Below are positions 50,311-60,589 of a stretch of DNA of 64,000 nucleotides, piece after piece. A program made the translations under genes and the position numbers. Source of the DNA: Candidatus Phytoplasma oryzae (GTDB lineage: Bacteria; Bacillota_I; Bacilli_A; Acholeplasmatales; Acholeplasmataceae); NCBI RefSeq assembly GCF_003263355.1, contig NZ_JHUK01000002.1:49483-113482 (forward strand). The letters run 5' to 3'. A model generated the notes under the pieces. That model ran no database searches and had not been told where the DNA came from. It worked only from the letters and a program-made list of their open reading frames with translations. Each line of letters opens with the position of its first letter. The first letter of the stretch is position 1.

Positions 50311-51929
50311 TAATATTTTTTTAATCCTTTTTATAATTTAGATATTTTTTTATTAAATATTTTTTTATTATTATATTTTAAGAAAAAAATATTTAATTAT
50401 AGGTAAAATAAAAAAAGTTTATATAAATATATTATATAAACAAATAATAACACAATAAATAATGAACCAAACAAATAAAAATAATAAACAAAAAAACATA
50501 TTTTTGACTAAAAAAATAAATTAAATTATTTTTTCTTTTCGTTAAGTATAAAAAAATTTATCATTAATATTAATTAACCATATGAGTATATCAAAAAATA
50601 AAAAATTCAACTTCTTTTACACCTATTTTTTGTAAAAAAATATTTTTTATTTATCTTCAAAAAAAATAAAAATTTAACAATTTTTTCAAATAAATAAATT
50701 TATTTTTATTGATGATCTATCTAACCTTGAAAAAATTTTCTCAATCATTTAAATTATCTTTTATGTTTAAAAAAAATATAATTTTTTTATTAGTTTTATT
50801 ATAAAAAATAATATTATTTTAACCTTAAAAAAACATTAAAAATAATACTTATTATTTTTTAAGAATTATTCACAAGATTTATTAAAAAAAATAAAAAAAT
50901 AAACTTAATTAATTATATAAATATTAAATATTATGTTTTAGATGAAAAAATATTTCTTCTTATTTTTAAAAATAAGAAGAAATAAAAATAACCTAAAATA
51001 AAAATAAAAATTATTCTAATTGTATATCAAATTTAATATAAATTAATGTAAATAAAAAATAATTTTTTATTTATAAATATTTGATTTAAATATTTTTATA
51101 TTATTACATAATAATCTTAATAGCTAGAAATAAATCACCATAAAAATCAAAATATTATATTCTATTTGGTAAAATGTTTATTTCTCACAATAATAATGTA
51201 TAAAAAATTATTTCAAAATCAAATTTAACAATAATAACGAATAATAATAAAAACAAAATTCATTAATAAAAAAATAATTTATTTTAATAATTCAAAAAAG
51301 AATCAAAAAAATCATTATTTAATATAATTAAAAACAAAAACAACATTATTTTTAACTTATTTTATTTGAATTAATAATTAAGTAAATATCAAAAAATATT
51401 CTTGAAAACATCAAAAAACAACTAAAAATCTATCATTAATCAAATAAAATCTAAAAAAATTATTAATATATAAATTTATATAAAATTGTTTTTTTATCAA
51501 AAAAAATATTAACCAAAAATTTTTTCATAAACCAACAAAATCTTTTTGAGAGTCTTAAAAAAAATAAAAAATAAATTCATTATTCTAAAAATTGTCCATA
51601 TTATTTGATTTTAAAATATAATTATTTTTTTTAATAAAACAAAAATTAATCATTATTTAAATTAATCAAACAATTTTTTTTTAATTCCGATAATCAAAAA
51701 TGGAACAAACAATAAACTACAATTTAAATAAAGATTAAAAAATAATTATTTTTTTGTAAATCTTTAATTAAAAAATATTTCATTAAAATTTACTCTTACT
51801 GTTTATAATAAAATTAGATAATAATAATTTTCCTTATTTATAATATAGAGATTATTATATTATTTTTTTTAAAAGAAATTCATATCAAATAACTTCGACT
51901 TTAATTTTTTTTCATTTAAATAATTAAAC
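50311..51929. other. AT-rich desert between pheS and the alpha/beta hydrolase
   Basis: About 1.6 kb with stops in every frame. It contains a perfect 34-nt palindrome at 50951-50984, described separately. No gene remnant, tRNA or insertion sequence was recognised. Confidence 0.5.
50951..50984. repeat. Perfect 34-nt palindrome
   Basis: TATTTCTTCTTATTTTT (50951-50967) is followed directly by its exact complement (50968-50984). It could be a terminator hairpin of a vanished gene or a cruciform site. Confidence 0.6.
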
Positions 51930-52877
51930 TTATTTTTTTAAAGTTTCTTCTCCTAACCATTCTAAGACATCTTTTATTACTTGTTGATAATTTATATCAT
52001 GAAATAAATTATGATATGCTTCTGGATATAAAATGATCTTTTTGTTTTGATTATTCATTTTATTAAACATTTCTTGACTATTTTCACAAGAAATAATGTA
52101 ATCTTGTTGTCCATGAAGTAATAAAATAGATTTTGGATAATAAAATTGTTTGTCTTTAAATTCTTTTTCAAAATATTGAATACTATCAACCATAGTAGTT
52201 TTTATAAATTGAGGAGTTATACAAGAAATTCGATATTTTTTCTCTTCTTCATTTAAAGGTATTCTCGCAAATTTTTCATATTGATCTTCTGTAGCAGTTG
52301 GAATATTAGATATATTTTGGATCTGATTTTTATCCATAAAAATTTGTACTTCATTTATAATTTTTGTAGGAGAACCGCTATTAATAACACCATCTATATC
52401 GTTATATTTAAAAATATAACAATTATTAATGATTCCGCCTAAACTATGTCCTAATAAAATTATCTTTAAGTTATTATCTTGTTTAATTTTTTGAACTATT
52501 AAATTTAAATCTTCTAATAAAACATTGTAATCTTGAATATTTGCTATGTTATTTTCATTATAGCTCCTTCCATGACTTCGAAAATCATAAAGAAAAACAC
52601 TAAAATCAAATTCATTTAAAATTTTTGCTAATTTTATATATTCTTCTGAACTTTCTCCAATACCATGTGTTACAACAATATTAGCTTTAGCGTTATTTAC
52701 TTTCATAAATTTTGTATAAATATTTTTATCATTTTTAAAAGTATCAGAATCACTTATATTATTATAATTCATAGCTTTTATAAAATTATCCATATTAAGT
52801 AAAATAAAAAGCAAAATTAATAAGCAAAATATTAAAAATTTTAAATATTTATATTTATTAATTTTATTTATTTTCAA
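51930..52877 (-). CDS. Secreted or membrane-anchored alpha/beta hydrolase (lysophospholipase-like)
   Basis: Serine hydrolase of the S33/monoacylglycerol-lipase type. An N-terminal hydrophobic segment (about residues 12-28, then FIKAMN) is a signal peptide or anchor, so the enzyme should face the host cytoplasm. The fold shows VTHGIGESSEEY (oxyanion region), YDFRSHGRS, nucleophile Ser in GHSLGG, the acid in LLHGQQDY, and the His in EAYHNLFHD. The start is a TTG with GTGGA upstream. Phytoplasmas encode related lysophospholipases. The substrate could be host or own membrane lipid; the sequence cannot tell. Confidence 0.85.
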   Translation of the reverse strand: MKINKINKYKYLKFLIFCLLILLFILLNMDNFIKAMNYNNISDSDTFKNDKNIYTKFMKVNNAKANIVVTHGIGESSEEYIKLAKILNEFDFSVFLYDFRSHGRSYNENNIANIQDYNVLLEDLNLIVQKIKQDNNLKIILLGHSLGGIINNCYIFKYNDIDGVINSGSPTKIINEVQIFMDKNQIQNISNIPTATEDQYEKFARIPLNEEEKKYRISCITPQFIKTTMVDSIQYFEKEFKDKQFYYPKSILLLHGQQDYIISCENSQEMFNKMNNQNKKIILYPEAYHNLFHDINYQQVIKDVLEWLGEETLKK

Positions 52878-53522
52878 TTCTTTTATCCACTCTTTCTTAA
52901 TAATATGTTATAAAAAAATATTAAAAAAATTATTATCATTTCAATAATTAAATAATTATTATAGATTAAAAAAATATTTTTTTTAAAAAAAATTTAAATC
53001 ATTATTTTAAAAAATAAAATTTGAATAATAAATTTAAAAACAATAATAAATATTTTTTTAAAAAACATTAATTTATTAATTTTTAAATCAAAAAAATAAA
53101 TTTATTAGCTAAATATTACTTTTACTGAAAACTTTATTTATTCACTTTATTTAAACTAATAATATTTGTGCTCTTGAATATATATTCAAAAATATTTATA
53201 TATTTATTACAATTATTTTTTATTAATTTTCTATAAAAAAAGATTTATAATTATTATGTTTTATATTTAAAAATTTTTTATAATTGATAAATAATTATAA
53301 AAATATATGGAAATAATAAAAAATTAATAATTTTTTGAATTTTTATTTTTGAAACTTTTTTCATTATTCAAATATTAAACGAATAATATTAAAATAAATT
53401 AAAATCTAAAATAATCTTTGGTACTTTTTTATATTTTAATAACCTGATATTTTTTCATAAACTTTATTTATTATGACAAGACTTATAACTTCTTTATCAT
53501 TCTATTTAGAAAGTTTTTTAAA
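52878..53522. other. AT-rich divergent spacer
   Basis: About 645 nt between two genes for exported proteins on opposite strands. It should hold both promoters. A 16-nt palindrome TTGAATATATATTCAA lies near 53176-53191. No gene was recognised. Confidence 0.4.
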
Positions 53523-53975
53523 ATGATGCATTTTAATTCCAAAAAAATACCTTTTAATTTCCTTTTTTTATTTATAATATTTTTATTTTTAATATTCAAT
53601 CATAATTTAACATCTCATTTAATTTATGCGGGACCAGTTTTTTCTCGGCAAGTTCCAACTGTTTCTTTAGAACAAGAAAAGAAAATTCAACCTTTACAAA
53701 ATAAAATATATTTTTTATTAAAAGAACAAGATTTAATCACAAAAGAATTATTTCAAATAGAAACTAAAATTCTTTATTTACAAAACGAAAACCAACAAAT
53801 ATTATTATACTCAGAAAAAAACTTTAAATTAAAATCTTTTACTGAATCATCAATATTTCATTTAATTAACAAAAAATATTTTTTTAAAAGAAGAATAAGA
53901 GAAATTTTATTAGAAAAAAAATTTTTAGAAAATCAAATAAAAGAAATTTTAAAGTTTAACAATCAAAATATTTAA
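53523..53975 (+). CDS. Putative secreted protein, candidate effector
   Basis: Unrecognised 150-aa protein. Residues 1-36 form a signal peptide: basic start, long Phe/Leu/Ile core, and LIYA before GPV, a good signal-peptidase site. The mature part of about 114 residues is charged and mostly predicted coiled coil with no Cys. The size and layout match phytoplasma SVM-type secreted proteins and effectors, but no known effector is recognised. A strong terminator follows 8 nt after the stop, which supports a real monocistronic gene. Confidence 0.72.
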   Translation: MMHFNSKKIPFNFLFLFIIFLFLIFNHNLTSHLIYAGPVFSRQVPTVSLEQEKKIQPLQNKIYFLLKEQDLITKELFQIETKILYLQNENQQILLYSEKNFKLKSFTESSIFHLINKKYFFKRRIREILLEKKFLENQIKEILKFNNQNI

Positions 53976-53983
53976 AAAAAATA

Positions 53984-54032
53984 AAAGTCTTTTTTATACA
54001 TTTTAAAAAATATCGTATAAAAAAGACTTTTT
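53984..54032 (+). terminator. Strong Rho-independent terminator
   Basis: AAAAGTCTTTTTTATAC (53984-54000) pairs over all 17 bases with 54016-54032, loop 15 nt, then T-rich. It ends the secreted-protein gene. Confidence 0.75.
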
Positions 54033-54065
54033 ATTTTCATATTTATTTCGGAGTAAATAATCATA

Positions 54066-54182
54066 ATGCACACTAAAAACACAATATTGAAGGAAATAAT
54101 ATTACCTAAACATCTCTCAACTAAAGTTAATTATTATGAATCTTGTGCAACGATAAACTCTTTTACTAAAATACAACGATAA
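54066..54182 (+). pseudogene. Short frame truncated by a tandem duplication
   Basis: A GGAG lies 13 nt before an ATG that opens a 38-residue frame (MHTKNTILKEIILPKHLS..). It stops inside a 26-bp direct repeat: CAACGATAAACTCTTTTA occurs at 54148-54165 and again at 54174-54191. Removing one unit would extend the frame to about 75 residues. The product is not recognised. Confidence 0.3.
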
Positions 54183-54191
54183 ACTCTTTTA
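54148..54191 (+). repeat. Tandem 26-bp direct repeat
   Basis: Two 18-nt identical cores, CAACGATAAACTCTTTTA, start 26 nt apart. This is a recent-looking duplication. Confidence 0.7.
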
Positions 54192-55693
54192 ATCAAAAAA
54201 GCTTTTTTTCATACCTCTTCAATAAATACTATTTTCATTTTATCAAAAATAAATTAAAAAACATTTATTTGATAACCCAAAAGTTTTTTAAAATTTTTTG
54301 AACTTAATTAGAGACAAATTAAATATCTATTATTTTTTAATTTTTTTTATTTTTATCAAAGAAACTGTAAATTTAAATTTTATTTTATTTCAATTTAAAT
54401 TGTTGAAAAATATCTAAAAAATTAATTTTAAAAATCATAAATAATAATAAATAATATAAACAATCATAATTAAATAAATAAAAAATTAAATATCATTTAA
54501 TAACTTATTCAAACTTTATCAAAAATATTCATATCACAATGAAATATTAATATTTTTTAATTTTAATTATTTATATTTTAGTTTTATATTCTTATATATA
54601 AAAGTTTCTACTTTATTTAATATTTGTTTTTTAGAATTATATTTTTTTCATAAAATTATTAATAATTTTTTCATAAATCTAAAATTTAATCAAAAATTAT
54701 TATTTTAACTTCATTATTCTATGTAATCGAAACTACTAAATAATCTAATTTTAAAAAAATTTTTTTTAAAATTTTTAAATTCACTTTCTTAAAAAAGAAA
54801 TACTATTTAAAATAAAATGACCTTCGAAAAATAGTGAAGATTCTTTTATGAAAGAATATGTGCTCAAAAAAAATTCATAATAATATTATTATCATATTTT
54901 TAACTTGAAATATTTATATCAAAAAAAATCCAAAAAATTTTCTTAATTCCATCTATAAACTAAAAGGGTTATTTAATCACAAACATAAACGTTATAAATA
55001 TAAGTTATAAGAAAATAATTTGTTAATTTCTTCTTTTGTTCAGATTTTCTGCATTATCTTTTTTTAACTATGAATTCATCTAAAAATATTGAAATGATAA
55101 TTATTTTTTCTTGTTTTTGATTTCATTTCGAAATCCTATTAATACAAAATCATAAAAAAACCAAAATCGAGTAACGTTTAAATTTCGATTATTTTACATT
55201 TTTCTTTTAATTATTCATTCAAAATTAATGTTATTTTGTAAAATAATCTTTTTTGGGATTAGTTCAAGTGTATGATAAACTAAATTAATTTCTTAGTTTA
55301 TCTTCAATTTTTATTCTTAATTCTATTTTATCATTTAGAAGAGAGAGAGACTATATAATATCTTTTTCTTTATTCATTGCTCATAAGTTATTTTGTAGAA
55401 AAAAAACAAAATAAAAAAAGAAAAATAATAAATAATTTATTTGCTTAGTTCTTTTAATAAGAAAAGAAAGAGTTTCATTTTTTATCAAAAAATCCTTTAT
55501 TAAACAATATTTTTGATCTATTTTATAGAAAATAATTAAGATTAAGTGGATCAAAATAAAACAAGTTTTTTGTTGTCGTGGATGTAGTAACATTTGTTAA
55601 TATTTTGTTTCTTTTCTGTTTTAAATTTAAATTTTTCAGTTTTTTTATATTATTAAAATAATATTAAAAAAAATCAAAAAAATCTTTTTTAAT

Positions 55694-56488
55694 TTATTTT
55701 TTAGATTTTATTTTTTTATATAAAATATATAAAAAAAGGATACAGAAAATTAAAACAATTAATAAAAAAATATTATTAATAAAAACTCCTAAAAAACCTT
55801 GTTTTTCTTTATAATTATTTATTTTAAAAAAAATAAAAAAAGTTTCACTTAAAACACACTTTTCATTAGGATTCACAAAATTATAAGGATAAGGATATAA
55901 TTTTTCTTTTGAAAAATATCCTAATAAAAGAGAATAAAAAAGATAAAATAATGGATGGATTAAAGCATAATATGCTTTACGAAGAGTAAAAAAAGAATTA
56001 AAATCAACATAATGATAAAAATAAAATATAGTATACAAAATAGGAATATAAAAATGTTGAAATAAACTTATTGTAAAAAAATTATCTGTTATTTCTTTTA
56101 ATTCATTAGTAGGAGCAGCTATTAAATTCCAAACTATTCCTGTTAATAATATATCAATTAAAACAATAAAAGCTAATATTGGATAATATTTATTTTTTTT
56201 AAATTTAGTAAGATTTAAAATTAAAACAATTATTACTAAAAAATTACTTTGACTCGTAAAAAAATAAAAAGTCTGATTTATAAAAGTATATAAAATTATT
56301 TTGATACTTTCTATAAAATTTTCTTTATTATTAAAACTTAAATATACGATATCAAAGATTTGTAGTTTCGTTAAATAAGTAATGATAGTAATAATGATAA
56401 AAAAATATAAAAATAAATTATAAAAAAAAATATTTTTGGTTTTTCTAATTTTGGTTTGATTTCGATGTTTTTTTAAGATATAATACAT
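55694..56488 (-). CDS. Pr6Pr family membrane protein
   Basis: An integral membrane protein of 264 aa with about six to seven predicted helices. The pattern TSQSNFLVIIVLILNL, GIVWNLI, HFYIPILYTIFYF, LIHPLFYLFYSL and YPYPYNFVNP fits the Pr6Pr (FAR-17a/AIG1-like) family. Its role is unknown; some relatives are lipid hydrolases. It lies in the accessory block and is likely monocistronic. Confidence 0.75.
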   Translation of the reverse strand: MYYILKKHRNQTKIRKTKNIFFYNLFLYFFIIITIITYLTKLQIFDIVYLSFNNKENFIESIKIILYTFINQTFYFFTSQSNFLVIIVLILNLTKFKKNKYYPILAFIVLIDILLTGIVWNLIAAPTNELKEITDNFFTISLFQHFYIPILYTIFYFYHYVDFNSFFTLRKAYYALIHPLFYLFYSLLLGYFSKEKLYPYPYNFVNPNEKCVLSETFFIFFKINNYKEKQGFLGVFINNIFLLIVLIFCILFLYILYKKIKSKK

Positions 56489-57020
56489 ACTTTCCTTCTT
56501 TTTTAAACTTAAATTGATTATCTCTTTTCAAAAATTTAAATTGGTTAAATCTATAATAAAAAAAATTATTAAATTGATAAGTAAATCTGTTTATTATATA
56601 ATTATAAATGATTAATAATTACTTTTTATAGTTAAATAGTCAAAAATATATTATGTTTTATCAATTTTTTATTTTATTGATCTAAAAATATTAAAAAAAA
56701 TATTTTTTATAAAATTTTGATATTATATCTCTTTTTATTATTATTTTTTTATATTACTATCTTTTTTATCATAACTTCGATATAAAAAAAATTAAAAATA
56801 AATATTTTGATGAAAATTAATCATTTTTATTATATTAATCTTATTAATTAATTATTTTATATTAATTGTTTTTATATAAAAACAATTAATATAAAATAAT
56901 TAAAAAATAAAAATTATTATTATTTATTGAGTTATTTTTTATTTTTGTAAATTATCTTTTAATATTTTTTAAAAAAAATTTTTTAAATGTTAATATTATT
57001 TTATATTATTTATATTATTA
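56489..57020. other. AT-rich spacer with long palindrome
   Basis: About 530 nt between the ABC transporter and the Pr6Pr gene, both leftward. It holds the 56-nt palindrome at 56848-56903 and presumably the Pr6Pr promoter. No gene was seen. Confidence 0.4.
56848..56903. terminator. 56-nt perfect palindrome, likely terminator of the ABC transporter gene
   Basis: Arms of 28 nt (56848-56875 and 56876-56903) match without error and without a loop spacer. It lies 118 nt past the ABC transporter stop. It has no long T-run, so termination is plausible but not certain. Confidence 0.45.
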
Positions 57021-58613
57021 TTAATTAATAAATTTAATATGTTTTTTCTTATACCATCGGTTTATGTGTAATTTTAATACTATGATCGAAGATATAAAGA
57101 TAAAAATAAATAATGGAACAAAAATAGATAAAAAAAGCATAAACATTTCTTTTATATTTTGTTCTTGAATACTTTTTTGAATCGCAACCATAAAAGTACC
57201 GAAGTATTGAATCCTCTTCGCAAAATTAGGCATAATCATTTCTAAGAAACACATAAATAAAATAACAAACAGCAATGACATTGAAAAATGATAAAATTCT
57301 TTTACTGAAAAAATTCTTTTTATATTTTTTTTAGAAATACCTAAATATTTTAAAATTGACATATTTCTTTCATGTATTTTAAAATATTGTTGGTGTCGAG
57401 CGAAAATAATGATTAAACTTAATGGGAACAAAAATAGCCAAAACATAGCAAAACTTATTCCCCAAGATATTAATAATATTTCATTTGGGTCTGCAACTTT
57501 TGTCTTGAGAAGAAGGATTTGATAAAATACCTCAAACAATTTTGCAAAAAAATTATCAAATATTGGAGGTTTAGTCAAAAATAATTTATAATATGGTTTA
57601 ATAATCACCGAATATGTAAAAATACTCATTGCAGTTATAAAATATATAAGAGCCCAATTGTTACAAAATACGGTCAACAAATTTTTTGTGTTTTCTTTGC
57701 AAACTTTGAAAATCATTTTAAAATTCAAAGGAAATTGTTTTTTTGACAAAATTGTTTGAAGATTGGTGTCTTTCATTTCTAAAGAATTTAATTTACCTAT
57801 TTTTGTTTTTAATTCATTTTTTTCAGTTAAATCAAAATTATGTTGGAATATTTTTTTTAAATCATTAGCACTAGTAATATTTAATAAATTGTAATTGATA
57901 TTTTTTATTGTTTCATCATTACTTGATTTTTTTTTAGACAAATCAGATATTATTTCGCCATTAGAAAATTCAATAATACGATCGCTATAAGTATATGCAC
58001 TTAATAAATCATGAGTTATTATAATAATTAATTTGTTTGTAGATAATTTTTTTAAAATTTGAAAAATATTTCGACTAGTCTCAAAATCTAAATTACCAGT
58101 AGGCTCATCAATCAAAAAAAAATCAGGTTTTTTAAAAATAGTTCGACCTAAAGAAATACGTTGTTTTTCTCCTCCGGAAGTATAAAGCACTTTTTTTTCT
58201 TTTAAACTAGAAATGTCTAATTCTGTTAATAAATCATCTATTTTCTTAATATTTGTAGATTTTCCTATTAATTCTTGAGATAAAGAAATATTTTCTCTTA
58301 CATTTAAAAAAGTAAATAAACAAGATTCTTGAAAAACCATTCCCAATATATGACTATGATAATTATTTATTTCATTTTCTCCTAGACTATGTAATGAAAT
58401 ACCATTTATAAAAATATTTCCAGAATCATAAGATTCAAAACCACTTAATAAGTTTAAAAAAGTTGTTTTACCAGAACCAGATTTACCTATTATACAAACT
58501 AAACCAGAAGAAGGCAAAGATAAATTTATATCTTTTAAAGCAAAAGTGTTTTGTTTTTGCTTATCAAAAAATGTTTTATTTAATTTTTGGATGTTTAAAA
58601 AACTCATATTCAT
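57021..58613 (-). CDS. ABC transporter, ATPase fused to FtsX/MacB-type permease (second copy)
   Basis: Same design as 28094-29710. The ATPase has Walker A GKSGSGKTT, signature as TSGGEKQR, Walker B FFLIDEPTGNLD and H-loop ITHD. A linker of about 90 residues follows, then four predicted helices with a cytoplasmic ERNMSILKYLGISKKNIKRI segment. The signature begins TSGGE instead of LSGGQ. I start at the ATG 58613 (530 aa), which has AAAAGG upstream; the ORF could begin at 58646. The two copies are clearly diverged, so they are old paralogues or separate gains. Export of an unknown substrate is inferred. Confidence 0.83.
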   Translation of the reverse strand: MNMSFLNIQKLNKTFFDKQKQNTFALKDINLSLPSSGLVCIIGKSGSGKTTFLNLLSGFESYDSGNIFINGISLHSLGENEINNYHSHILGMVFQESCLFTFLNVRENISLSQELIGKSTNIKKIDDLLTELDISSLKEKKVLYTSGGEKQRISLGRTIFKKPDFFLIDEPTGNLDFETSRNIFQILKKLSTNKLIIIITHDLLSAYTYSDRIIEFSNGEIISDLSKKKSSNDETIKNINYNLLNITSANDLKKIFQHNFDLTEKNELKTKIGKLNSLEMKDTNLQTILSKKQFPLNFKMIFKVCKENTKNLLTVFCNNWALIYFITAMSIFTYSVIIKPYYKLFLTKPPIFDNFFAKLFEVFYQILLLKTKVADPNEILLISWGISFAMFWLFLFPLSLIIIFARHQQYFKIHERNMSILKYLGISKKNIKRIFSVKEFYHFSMSLLFVILFMCFLEMIMPNFAKRIQYFGTFMVAIQKSIQEQNIKEMFMLFLSIFVPLFIFIFISSIIVLKLHINRWYKKKHIKFIN

Positions 58614-58999
58614 TATGTTGTTACCTTTTACATTTTTTTTCAACAAAATAAAGTAGTTTATAAAATAAATGATATTTTATTTTAAAATTTTGTCTCAATA
58701 AATATCTATTTTATTCCATGATAATTCTAAATTATATTAATTTCGCATTATATAAGTTAAATTATAAGACAATTTTAACTAACTCAATTCTAAACTATTT
58801 TTTGTTTTTTGTCAATAATTTTATTAAATATCATAAATAATTTTGAATAAAATCAATATTAAGAAAAAAATAAAAGTTTAAAAAAAAAGAAAGTATTAAA
58901 AACTTTCTTCTTAAAATTAAAATTTAATATATTATTAATTTTTGATATTAAATTTTTATATTAAAAACAAATATTTTTTGAAAAAAAATTCTGGATTTT
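58614..58999. other. AT-rich spacer between ABC transporter and secreted protein
   Basis: About 390 nt. It holds the terminator at 58878-58909 and should hold the ABC transporter promoter. Nothing else was seen. Confidence 0.4.
58878..58909 (-). terminator. Rho-independent terminator of the secreted-protein gene
   Basis: On the minus strand AAGAAAGT (58909-58902) pairs with ACTTTCTT (58894-58887), loop 7 nt, followed by a run of T residues. Confidence 0.7.
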
Positions 59000-59797
59000 T
59001 TATTTAAAAAAAATATCTTTTAAAGTAAAATTAATTTGAAAAACATAATTTGAAACCGTAAAAGAATAATTTTTAAAATTCAAACTTAAAAAAACATTAT
59101 ATTGTTCTATTTCTTTTTTTTCTTCTACTATATTCAAAAAGTCTATAAAAATTATAAAAAGATTTTTTGCTTCAAATATAGAATATGGTCGAGATGTTAT
59201 TTGAGATGTTATATTTTTTTTGATTTGTTCATCATACATAAAATTAAAAATTTTTCTGTCTCTCCGATAATTAATAGTATCAGGAAGATTTAATTGTTGT
59301 ATAGAATTATTTATTTTTTTATTTTGTAAATCAGATAATTTTATTTTTTGAGTTTCTTCAAAAGTTTCTTCAAAATCTTTACTAGAATTACTTAAACTTA
59401 AGTCTAAATTATTTTTTAAATATTGAATAAAAGATAAATTGATAGAATAATCAATTTGTATTTCAGAATACTTGTTTTGTAATTCTTCTAAAGAATTAAT
59501 ATTTAAAAATTGATTTAATCTTATTGGATCGATATTTTTTAAAGATTGATACAAAAATTGTTCTCCTGCTAAAGAAAAAAGTGGATTTGATAGATTTAAA
59601 GAAACTGTTTGTTTATTATAATCATTTAACTCTAATTTAACAGAAGAACAACTTTCTTGAGGAATATATTTTTTTTGTATTGTTTCCATAGCCATCAATT
59701 TGTTATTTTTAAATAAAAAAAAATTTATCATAATTAAAAATAAAAATAAATTTATTAAAGTTAAAAATATTTTTTTCTTCTGTTTAACTATCAACAT
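59000..59797 (-). CDS. Putative secreted protein of unknown function
   Basis: Unrecognised 265-aa product. Residues 1-36 are a signal peptide (KQKKK, then a Leu/Ile/Phe core, KLMA before MET). The mature part of about 230 residues is polar, Asn/Ser/Leu-rich, with a single Cys near its start. A terminator follows. The best ribosome site, AGGAG, is 18 nt from this ATG but 5 nt from an out-of-frame ATG that opens an 8-residue frame ending across the main start codon. The main frame is the only one that gives a signal peptide. Candidate effector or surface protein. Confidence 0.72.
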   Translation of the reverse strand: MLIVKQKKKIFLTLINLFLFLIMINFFLFKNNKLMAMETIQKKYIPQESCSSVKLELNDYNKQTVSLNLSNPLFSLAGEQFLYQSLKNIDPIRLNQFLNINSLEELQNKYSEIQIDYSINLSFIQYLKNNLDLSLSNSSKDFEETFEETQKIKLSDLQNKKINNSIQQLNLPDTINYRRDRKIFNFMYDEQIKKNITSQITSRPYSIFEAKNLFIIFIDFLNIVEEKKEIEQYNVFLSLNFKNYSFTVSNYVFQINFTLKDIFFK

Positions 59798-59810
59798 TAT
59801 TACTTTTCAT
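59784..59810 (-). promoter_or_regulatory. Upstream mini-frame overlapping the start of the secreted-protein gene
   Basis: ATG at 59810 lies 5 nt after AGGAG and encodes MKSNNVDS then TAA at 59786-59784. It spans the main ATG at 59797 in another frame. Translation of the main gene may depend on re-initiation after this mini-frame. Confidence 0.35.
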
Positions 59811-60589
59811 TTAAACTCCTTATTTTTTTCATTTTAACTAATTTTAAAATAAGTATTTAAAAAATTATTATTTTTTCACCCTTAAACAATAATAATTTTA
59901 TCACATAAAAAAAGATTTTCTATTTTTTTAATAATCATATTTAGACAATAAAATAAAAAAGTTTTTTACTATTACTATTAAAATAGTACTAAAAAAATTT
60001 ATAAAAAATGATTTTTAATTGGATTTGCTTTTATTTAATTTTATTTTATGAGTTTCCCTTATATTGAATAATGTTGTTGTTTTGTAAAAGGAAATTTTTT
60101 TTAAAATAAATTATTCAATTTTTTTAATAAAAAAATAACAATTTCAACGGAATAACAACAATATTTAATTAACATTATATTATTATATTTTTTTTAAGAA
60201 ATTTTTTTGACAATTTTTTGTTTTTAACTTCATAAACACTATTTAAATTAATAATATTAAATTTGTTTTTTAAAATAATAAAGAAATATAAATAACCAAA
60301 ATATTTTAATTTTCTTTTGAATTATAATTTTTAGTAAAAAAAGTTATTTTGTTTAATTTAAACAGAATTTAAAGTTTTAACAATATCTTTTAAATAAAAA
60401 TATTTTTCTTTTATAAAAAAAAATAATATTTTAAAAATTAAAATAATTGTTAAAATATAAAAAATTAATATAATCTAAAAAATAATTTTTTTAATTTTTG
60501 AATAAAAAATAATTGTAGTAAATGCAACAATTATTTTAAATATATGAAATTTTTAATAACCTATATTTCAATATAAAAAATAAAATAGA
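59811..60589. other. AT-rich spacer between the secreted-protein gene and plsY
   Basis: About 780 nt, with a terminator for plsY at 60506-60537. I see no gene, tRNA or repeat in the rest. Confidence 0.4.
60506..60537 (-). terminator. Rho-independent terminator after plsY
   Basis: AAAATAATTGT and ACAATTATTTT (60506-60516 and 60527-60537) pair perfectly over 11 bases with a 10-nt loop. On the minus strand a T-rich run follows. It lies 52 nt past the plsY stop. Confidence 0.65.

Larger units (their letters stand above)
54033..55693. other. AT-rich region with short broken frames
   Basis: About 1.66 kb without a convincing intact gene. It holds a short frame disrupted by a 26-bp tandem duplication (54066-54191) and a hairpin GATAAACTAA/TTAGTTTATC at 55274-55302. 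A 70-residue minus-strand frame at 55381-55593 is hydrophobic, has no ribosome site and is not convincing. Base composition around 55130-55360 is slightly less AT-rich, which may mark older coding DNA. Confidence 0.45.

Noticed and set aside
50311..50600. T-box leader upstream of pheS
   Set aside because: No conserved T-box sequence or specifier-loop structure was found.
55381..55593. Minus-strand 70-residue hydrophobic frame
   Set aside because: No ribosome site, low-complexity Phe/Leu tail, no recognised domain. Kept only as part of the intergenic note.
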